64,000 nucleotides of DNA from Motacilla alba alba (lineage: Eukaryota; Chordata; Aves; Passeriformes; Motacillidae), in NCBI RefSeq assembly GCF_015832195.1, contig NC_052018.1:55985666-56049665 (forward strand), given 5' to 3'. Below the pieces are notes generated by a model, which was not told the DNA's origin, searched no databases, and saw only the letters and a list, made by a program, of their open reading frames with translations. Below are positions 54,801-64,000 of the stretch, piece after piece (the first letter of the stretch is position 1; every line of letters starts with the position of its first letter). A program made the position numbers and the translations under genes.

Positions 54801-56539
54801 ATATTGCATAGACAAAACAGGGAAACTGCAAAGACTTACATCACTGCTAAATTACTTTCTCTTTAAAAAGTGTTCCACGTTTTTTAGACCAAGAGCCAAA
54901 TTGTGCCCCTTGACATACACATGCAAATTCCATTAAGTAGTTGGAACTGCATATTTGTGCTTGTGGGAATGATTGGGTGGTGTAAAGCCAATTCTGGGAG
55001 CATTGACAGCGAGGACTGCCCGAGAAATCACCACTGAAAAGGCTTTTTTGTTTTATTTTGTTGTCAAAAACTGTTGATTTGTCAAAAATAAATATTTCTG
55101 CACAAATATATATATAGCCTGTTTGACAATGAGCACATTTGTGGTCGAAGAAAAAGAGAAAGCTAATAGCCACAGCACAGCCAACAAGCACTTATGCCAA
55201 ACTGAGAGCTAATGTCCATATATAAGCTTTCCCAGGCATACTCCTTTCTCTTCCAGTCCATGATGAATCCCTTAATCAGGACAAGTTGTCATCAGTCTTC
55301 TTCACTGGAGCTATTTCACACAGATTTATAAATGCAATATTAATTGGACAAAGAGTCTGCCTAATCACCACTTCCCCATCTCATAGCTTTATGGTTCTGT
55401 TATTAAAAACAATTACTTGAACTCTTCCTCCCTTCCAGAGGATTGTTCTCCTAGCAGACACTTGCCCTTAATTGAACAAGGCATTGGCATATCTAATATC
55501 TGCCACAAAAGGAGAAAAAAAGATTTTTGACTTATCAGAAATAAGGTGTTTTTTTCCTGTAAATTCCACTCACCTCTTTAAAAATACTAGCAAAATAGTG
55601 CTTGGTTTTGGTTTTACTTTTAAAATGTACATATTTGTCTATATCAATAATAAATATATTTACTTCCCACCTCTAGTATTTCAGAAATTGAATTAATACT
55701 TCACTGTGCTCTCAGCTTTCAAGGTGCTTGGGGATACAAACTAAGTGACAGCCTTTTTACATTCATACGTACAAGACCAACAGCAGGAGAGACACCATGC
55801 CTTTGCTGCGCTATTTGCCAAAGCAGCTGACACCATAGGTGGGGGGACAAGTTGGGAAGAGAGGAATTTAACACTAATAGTGCATTTTATGGATGGCTTA
55901 TCTGGTTGACCTTTGGAAGGCAGAGTGATGTATTAAAACGCAACTTGTCAGGAGTGCAGCCAGTAGGTTAGGATCTAAATCCATCCCGACGTCAGGGAGT
56001 GAGGCTAAAACAATGCCTGCATGCCAGTCCTGCTTAGTCCTTTCTGTAGGACTTTTCCAATGTGTGAGCCCCAGGGGGTGATTTCATGCTCCCAAAAGGG
56101 GAACCTCCTCAAGGGAAGTGCAGCAGACATTATGAGACATGAATATCATTGCAGATTGCAATAAATATCTTGTGTGACAAATGCTGGCGCAATCAGCTAT
56201 GCCTCCCATTTCCCAATTCTGGCAGCTCAGAAAGTCTCAGGCCCTGTAAGCCACTTTTGCTGGCTGACAAACACAGGGGACAGAACTTACAAAATGAACA
56301 AGTTTAGTGCTAATTCTTTGCACAGGCTGAATTTTCCTCCATGCGATTAAAAGAAGTAGCAATAGTGACTTTTGGCCACTATAACCTTTCTTGTTACCAC
56401 TCCTTACCTGTTTTCAAACAAATCCTTACTGCTTGTAAATGAAGTTCAAATTAAACATTTTTCCATTTCTATATTTTTTTTTTCAAAATGATTTGCTTGC
56501 TCTGGAATGATGACATCTCTTTTTTGTATTTTGAAGTTC
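48819..56539. other. Intergenic sequence, no gene recognised
   Basis: AT-rich sequence without supportable genes. It includes an A-rich simple repeat at 51690-51785. The stretch 50020-50430 is non-repetitive and might be constrained. Frames are short and lack known domains. Confidence 0.55.
51690..51785 (+). repeat. A-rich (CAAA)n / CCCCAAAA-type simple repeat
   Basis: About 95 bp composed only of A and C, mixing AAACAAAC units with AACCCCAAAA units, with a few flanking T. It creates spurious long frames on both strands. Confidence 0.9.
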
Positions 56540-56540
56540 A

Positions 56541-56644
<104 letters not shown>

Positions 56645-56699
56645 CCTCTTTCCTTTTTTTTCCCTCTTTCCTTCTTTCCTTTTGTCTTTCTCTTTGCAT

Positions 56700-59600
56700 C
56701 TTTTCAGTTATAACAATTTCACTTCTTACCAAAGTCCAAGGCCTATAGGGAAATGCTTCCCCTGCAGCTGGGCCTCTTCCTATCTTATCAAATAATATTA
56801 GTTTGCACTCCATTTATACCACATAGAGCCTCAGAAACTCTCATAGCTTTTAACCTGTCATGCAGATTAAGACCTCATTAAATTTCTTACTACCTTCAGC
56901 ATGATCATGTTACCTAATGCTAAAGATTTTGGGGCAACATAATGAGTACTGATACAGAATGAAACCAGAGGGATCTTTCATCATATGGCTTCATTTGCTA
57001 GAAAGAGAATTTACTGTCTGGTAAATTCAGATCAGTTTAGTCTGTGTTTCTGCCTGTGTTCTGTCTGGAGAAAACATGCCTTGCATTTCCCCTCACAAAC
57101 ACTGCATGACCTGTGCTTCTGACTTTGAGTGAATGTGTCCATATTCATAGGTAAAACATGGGAATTTGAGAATTAATAAGGTGTATGTGTGCATGTACAT
57201 ATGCAGACATGCATACACGTGCACATATTTACTTTATAAATAGGTACCAGACAAATGAGCATACAGAGGGACAGGGATAACATTCACAACATTTTTTTCT
57301 GTCTCTTCTCACACATTTGCAAAAAAAAAAAAAAAATTAGAGAGAAATAATTGGAATCAAAAGGAGGAATATGCTCTTCTCCTGCACATTTGCAGCACGA
57401 TAGCAGCCATAGGTGACTATTTCCAGACTGGACATTTTTGGTGTGAGCACTGCATACACAGTGTAAAAGACAAGCTCTGTCACAAGAACTTTACAGTTGA
57501 AGCAGGTTAAACAAGATAAAATACTGCTATTCTAGTTTCATTAGTGAGAAATGCCTTGCTCTCATTCTCATAGAAAAACAGTGACAAACTCCTGCCACAG
57601 GCAGTACGTCTGCTACTAGTTCTATCTTTGAAGTCTATTGTCCTGGCAATGCTTGCAGTCACCTTTCAGAGATAGATGCAGACCCTTTCACAGATACAGA
57701 AAACCCCAAGAAAAAGAGAAAAAAAGAGGCCTCGAACTTACACAGTGCATGTCCCTCATAAATAGGAGCATCTCACAACAGTTCTGTGTTTGTTCTGATA
57801 ACAAGCCCCTTAACTGGGATGTAAGGCATGGCTGACATAAAGAAGGGTAGCAGAGGCAGAGACCAAGGGCAGGAGCAGCCCATGGCAGTTGAGGAAATGC
57901 AGAAGTTGAATGTAAGTTTTCCCCAGGTTTGACCTGGAGCTCAGGCATATGGTTCAGCCTTTCTCGCTGGGTGCTTATCTAATTATCTAGGAATCCTTAT
58001 CAGGGCATTACAGGACCTCCCTATAGCATTGACTAACAATCACTTTGATGAATTTTTCCACGTATTTTCTTTTACCTTTAAAATTACTTTTTCTGTTCCA
58101 AAGGATTCAGCCACATAATGGCGTCATACAATTTTCCTCTTGGACATACACTTTGTTGGGTAGAGGGACTTGTTTAGGGAGGCGAGTAACGCCAGCTTTC
58201 TCCCAGCATATGGTACAATCCCCTTGCTGGTGGAGGTGGGGGGGATTGCGCCTGTTGACCTGCCCCCTCCTAGCCCCATTTCCTTCCCTGCTGCCTGCCT
58301 GCCCAACAGCAGCAGCCTTGGGACTGGGCTGGCGGAGGCTCTCCCTCCACCAAGCCCAGATAGCCACTCGAAGGACTTCCCGGTGTCACGTCTGCTGTAA
58401 ACTCCACCATGCTTTTCCTGTGTCTGCACAACATCTCAGCTCATTAGGGAGACATGAGATAGCAGAGGACCCGATACGGAGCGCTTTGGATCCCCCCAGC
58501 CCCGTAGATCCTCCTTCCCGTACCATGCATGGGACCCTTAACTTTAACCCAGCCGTGCCTTTTGTCTGAAAGGGAGAGACTATTTATGAGGAGTCATACA
58601 AAATAAACACAGAGAGTTCACCATAAAATATGACAACCACTTTAAATAATGTTGACTTAATTAAACTTTAAACTTTATTTATATATTTTATGGCCGTAGT
58701 GTGAGCTCTTCTCGGATGTTTACTTCAGTGAAAAATCCATCATGTGAGGGCCTTGAAAGGAATTAATCCCCTTACCCCTGGCACAGAACTCAGCTCCAAC
58801 AATTCAGATCTAAATATTTAGTGATGGATGATACATGTTTATAGAACAGAGGGCAGCATGACATTTAAATGGGATCTGGGGTTGCTATAGTGAGCGGACA
58901 TTGTTGAAAAGAAACTGGAAGCTGAAGCCATGCCAGTTATCGGAAGCCAATAAGTCAGCCCCTTGTTGCCTTATTTTTCCCTTCCATCTATTCTTTCTGA
59001 GTTTTTGAGGGCTTCTTCACAGAAAGTTACAAGCAATTTTCAGAAGAAAAAGTTCTGCTGACTCTTGTACATTTGGTAGTGCATCCCTTGGTTAAACTAA
59101 TAGCCTCGTTGGGTGTCAGCCAAAGGTTACAGGCCTCTCAAAATATTCTTGGAAAAAAAAAAGAGTTTATCACTGAACTGAAGTTTCTCATTAGTAACCC
59201 TGTGTTGTCTAATCTGTGAAATTACATGATTAACTCTTTTGCAGAGACAGCTTCAGCCAGAGTTTGCAATCCCACAGGAAGTTATTAAAAGTATCGCCGA
59301 GATAATTTCCCTGCTTTGTACTTGGCCCTTAGGGTAAAGGAAATACATCATTAGATGAGTACTCTATAATAAAGCTATAGATCACTAACAATTATTAAAT
59401 GGCTGTCAAGAATGATTATTATTTTAAAAGTTGAGCACTGTGCAATTTGAAAAAAACAAATAAAAAACCTTGAAAGAAATTACTTCCTTTGTTTTTGTAT
59501 AGAAATTAGAAACATGCCTTTCCCCCCTCCCATTCTCTTTGAAGTGATTATTGGAATATAATCTTTCTCTGTACACAGCCATCTTACCTTCGACACTACT

Positions 59601-62600
59601 TTCTGATACTCCAAAAGTATGGAAAGCCACTGCTTGAGAGAATATTGCTCAGTGATGAAGAGAACAGCAGGGTCTTTTTGCATAATCTGAGAAGAACACC
59701 TCAGTGGATGAGCCCTGAACCCCTGATGCCTACAGTTACTCAAGTGGAGGTGGTGGTTCTCACCCAGGAACAATCCTTGGTTTTTGGTGAAAGTTGAACT
59801 CAGGGCTGTCTGGGACACAGAAAAGCCTCCCATCCTGTATTATAGCTGAAGTCACTTGCAGATGTTTTACATGATGCGTAAACACTTGGTTTTGGCTTTC
59901 GAATGAGTTCCTCCCAGATCAATGGGTGGTTTAGTTTGCATCTTTTGGGCGGAGAGGTGAGAGTTCATATCTTTATTATCTTCCCTAGCTACCCAGCTAG
60001 CCACCAAGACCTTTTTGTTTTTTGTTTTTTTTTTTAACCATTAGTGATAAAGTGAAGTGGTGAGAAGCAGGAGATGCTGACAATCTGGCAATGCCTGTGC
60101 AGTCCGTCAGGCTGTGAGCCTCAGCTGGTGACACAGTTGCCCTGCAGGGATGGCCATGCAGCATCTGGCTGGATTGCATAGAAGACAAACAGTCATGAGA
60201 GGCTGACAGAGGTAAGTGTGTGGAAGCAAGAGCCAACAAGCACCCTGCTGGAGCTCAAATCATATTCAGCCACACAATCCCATGGGGTTTAGTTGTAAGC
60301 CATTGAAAACTAAGCTGGAATTTGAAAGAACATAATTTGGGCATTCAGGAAAGGACAACTGCTACCAGACACCTCTGAAAAAGCTTATTTGTGCTTGTGT
60401 GAAAAAGTCAGATCTGTAAAAAAAGTTGTGTTTAGGATTTAACATGCAGCTCTAAAGGCCCTGTCCTAATGCGCAGAGCAGGACCAAGCTCACGGGACAG
60501 TTTTTGTGATTGCATCACGTTTTGGTGCCTCACTGTGACCGATGCACCCACTAGTTTCAACCTAGGGGTTAGAAACAGTGCTTTGAATCAGAAGAGATGA
60601 AATCTAATTTCAACTGCATAAATGCAGGTGGGGAGAATTGCTTTTTCTAGGTTGCATTTTTTATTTTCCCCAATAACTTTTTCCTGACCTTAAATAAGCC
60701 ATGATCCAGGAGAGAAGTTGGTTGACTTGCATATATTATTAACAAAATACATGTTTATACATTTTCAGTCTAAGTGCAGCTTCAGAAGAAGGAAGAACTC
60801 AGAGACCATCTTCATTCTTCATCATCACTTGAAGTGGTTACAGCTTGTATCCTCTTTAAGAGTTTAGCATAAAATTCATACCAATATGCTCATTCTCTTT
60901 TTTTGGTAATGTGGTCAGACGATGGCTTTGATTAATCCCTAATGCTTTTAATGGTCAACCTAAGATCTACATGTCTAACTCTTTTCAAAAGCCTTGATTT
61001 GATGAAGAGAGTTTGTCTGAATTGTTGCCTACACTTGAAAATACTCTTCTTATTCTAATTCTAGCTTCTGAAATAAGATGATTGGAACCAATTCAGAAGT
61101 GCAAGGTTGTATAACCCAGTCTCTGCAACCTTTCATGACCTTCAAGTGACAGAGAAACATTTTTTACTGAATTTTGTAGTAAAGAAAAAGAAGACTGATG
61201 CAATTTCCCCTAATCTTTCTTAGCCAATTAATAAGAGACAACCTATTTTTTTCCTCAAGAACTTAAGACACAAAAGGTTCTGGTATATATTCAAACTCAT
61301 ACTGAAATTAAATGCAATCTGAATCCCTTGAGGTTTGTTTATTACCAGTGTAAGACTGGGTTTTTACATGAAATGAGAAAATTCTTGAAGAATTGTAGGG
61401 AAGAAAGTTACTGTAGGTATGAAAACCAAACCTATAGCCAAACAGGAGCAGCTTGAGCTGTCTATGCAAGTATTCATATTTCCATGAGAGAAATTTCTGG
61501 GGTCCAGAACCTGGAGGCCATTTTGAAAATATTGATGTGCATTCTACATGAATACTTTCAGAATGGAAAAATATCACAAAAGTGACAAACATTAATAAAA
61601 AATCTCTCACTCCAGTCTCTTGCTTTGAACTGTAATGTTATGTAGATGTCTGAATTTATAGAAGATAACCAAGCACACACTCCAGAGCTGATCAGGAAAG
61701 CAATATAAACAAAATTGTGACTTGGGAAATGAATGAAGAGTGTAATTTTCTTCACGTAGATATACATTTTTAGGAGATGTGTTCTGGCTGATATTAATGG
61801 TAAAACACTAATGTATAAGCAATTAAAGACATCCACAACAGCATATGACAATAAATGAAATTTGTCACCAATAAAATTCCTGTTGTTGCAGAGAGAAGTT
61901 TGCCATCCTCACATGGCATGGCAAGTATCTAATTTCATTATTCATTTCTGATAAGCATGGGGTATCTCTACTGGAGATACATGAATTTTCCTTTGGTTTT
62001 ACTGTGAAATATGCCTTTATGTCTCTGGGACCAGTTTTTGTTTGGATTTAATTTGAAAACCAGCTTGTCACAGATAAGAACTGAGCATTATGTTTCTTTC
62101 TGCAATACTGACTTATTTTTCCTTCTTGCACTACTGATTTTTCTTATTTCTATCATCCAAGAAAGAGATAACTCTTTACACACAGAAAATATGACTCCAA
62201 TATCTAATTAAATTTTTATTTTAAATCACTACTGTTCCTTTTTCAGCAGTCTTGTACAACTACCCTTTCATTAATTAATGAGTATGGCCCTATTAATTTT
62301 AAATTGCCTTTATGGGTCCCCATTCTAATGATTTTGAGATGTTGGGTCTGGCTACTCTTGTCCTAAACACAATTTTATGAGCCAGTGAAAGCTCATGCTC
62401 TGTATGTATCCATGGCATTTAAAGAAAATGTTTCTTCTGCTGAAAAAGGAAGAGGACAGCTCTCCTCAGACAGGGGTAGATGTTTCCAAATGCATCTCTT
62501 TTCCCTGTCACCAAGTGGCTGTTCTGCATTGCTGAAGGCAGCAGGAATGCAGCAGCTCCCAGCTCAGGGTCAACCTCCCATCTTCTAATCACACCAATTC

Positions 62601-64000
62601 AAGTACAGATGAAAATATTCTAATCATACCATAGGCTCATTCCCTAAAGTGTTAGCACCCTTTTTGCCACAGAAACATGAGAGAATGGCTTTCTTCTCTG
62701 CTAGCAGAGACCTGGCACCTTTCAATGTCATAATTTGAGTGAGGCTTTGAAGATTAAGAGCAATGGAAGGGGAAGATTTAAAAAAATAACAGCTAGAACA
62801 GATGTGCAAAAAAACTCCAAACCCCAAACTTTCATTGAGTATTTTCTTTACACTTTTTCACTTAGCAGGTTACCCATTTTCTAAAGCAGAGGGATCAGTT
62901 AATTCCTGCGCTTTTTTGCCTAAGCAGAAAAGAGAATCATGCAAACCATGATCATTGCCTGTATTCATATTTGCAATTACTCTTACACTTCAGATGTGAG
63001 GAAAATCCATTATTCATAATACTGTGTTTTAGTTGGTAGAGCACCAGGTTCACAGATGATTAGTGATAGTTGACAAAATGAACTTTTTCTGAAGTTCAGG
63101 GGTCTTGTGTTATATGAAATCGAATTTCTAAAATCAGTGCCTTTGATGTCTTCCCAATACAAACATTTTACTCACAATTAAGTACTTGGGACAAAAGTCT
63201 GGGAGAAGGGGGAGACACAAAGGGGAGGGGAGATGTGGTTAAAGGCAATCCTCAGCAGGACAACTTAAAAATATGACTATGATTTCTCAAGAACTACTAT
63301 TGACTTTCCGGTTTTCGTGAATTTGCCAAATGTCTTTCTTTGGGTCAGATCTTACTTATCTTGCTCACAGAAGTATTCTTATCAGCTACCACAGAGAATA
63401 AAGAAACCCAAATTTTGCTTACCCTTTCTGTTTTGGTAATTCTCTTAGGATCAGTTCAAATAAACTGGGGTCTATGTTACTGGATCAGACTATGATGCTA
63501 TACTAGTACTCACATTAGCTATTTTTTTTAGGGAAACACATGTGTTAATTTCCTTGGTTCTCAGAACAAAACAAAACAACAACAGCAACAACAACCAAAC
63601 AAAAACAACAAGAAAAGAAGAAAAAGTTTTGCCTGCATTTAGAGTGGAAACTCTGCTACCCACAGTTGAGGCTTATCCACATGCTGCATCTAGCCCAGCC
63701 CTGAACAGATGCTGCCACTTTTGCTGCCACAATTTTGTTTGGAGTTTAATAGCTATTTTTCTCTCCTTGTTTAGTCTTTGGTCAAATTTTTCATTTTCAT
63801 TGCAAGATCCAAAGGTGGTCTATGTGAAGGCCGACTCTGCATGTTGAAAGGCACAGAGCTGTTATAAATTGAGCTTTTCACATCCCAGCAATGATACACC
63901 CTCACAGTGTACCAAATATCTATTGCTTGCATTTATACCTGAACCTGTGTGCATACTGCATGTCTACCTGTACCTGTATTTTCAAAGCTCCTTTTGTACC
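56700..64000. other. Intergenic sequence, no gene recognised
   Basis: No coding gene, RNA gene or recognisable transposon. It holds a 15-A run near 57321-57335, a moderately CpG-rich patch at 58180-58560 (about 12 CpG in 390 bp) followed by an AT-rich block at 58580-58720, a G-rich motif at 63201-63230 and a CAA/CAAA simple repeat at 63566-63612. Confidence 0.55.
63566..63612 (+). repeat. CAA/CAAA simple repeat
   Basis: AACAAAACAAAACAACAACA continues with further CAA units to about 63612, flanked by unique sequence. Confidence 0.8.

Noticed and set aside
58045..58569. 174-codon frame as a possible gene
   Set aside because: Low-complexity Leu/Pro/Ser-rich translation over a GC-rich patch, with competing open frames on the other strand and no homology I recognise.
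63030..63115. tRNA-like D-arm sequence (AGTTGGTAGAGCACCAG)
   Set aside because: No anticodon stem, no box B (GGTTCGANNCC) and no acceptor pairing downstream; chance similarity or a very decayed fragment.

Overview
This window is vertebrate nuclear DNA, almost certainly from a bird. It holds split exons with GT/AG splice sites, about 40% GC background, CR1 retroposon fragments ending in the avian-type ATTCTATG tail, and an LTR that I recognise from avian genomes. I cannot name the species from sequence alone. A neoavian, perhaps a passerine, is a guess based on the LTR type.

Region 1 (1 to about 18.9 kb, + strand) is the 3' part of EYA4, the eyes-absent homologue 4 gene for a transcriptional coactivator and HAD-family tyrosine phosphatase. 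Eight coding exons are visible: 1271-1360, 7400-7458, 7563-7723, 9877-9991, 11766-11887, the alternative pair 13026-13126 / 13166-13266, and the terminal exon 14903-14983. Using one member of the pair, they join in frame to 729 nt (242 residues plus stop), which is most of the C-terminal Eya domain. The exon with the catalytic DLDET motif lies upstream of the window. The AT-rich 3'UTR probably runs to a poly(A) signal at 18892-18897.

The most notable structure is the tandem exon pair. The two exons are each exactly 101 bp, in the same phase and 39 bp apart. They encode alternative versions of the same 34-residue catalytic segment. The gap is too short to be a normal vertebrate intron, and including both would shift the frame, so use should be strictly either/or. 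Both protein versions match human EYA4 isoforms as I remember them, so the event itself is probably known. Its architecture and deep conservation are the interesting part.

Region 2 (about 18.9-64 kb) has no protein-coding gene I can support. It resembles the gene-poor interval that follows EYA4 in vertebrates, on the TCF21 side in human. It holds a solo LTR (25.47-26.07 kb), two CR1 fragments (27.96-28.08 kb antisense, 48.08-48.82 kb sense), a strong CpG island at 28.91-29.49 kb with a smaller GC-rich satellite at 29.76-30.02 kb, an unidentified dispersed repeat pair near 33.4 and 35.1 kb, a 104-bp TTTC microsatellite at 56.54 kb, and several AT-rich unique blocks that may be regulatory. The CpG island is the best candidate for an unannotated promoter, possibly of a noncoding RNA.
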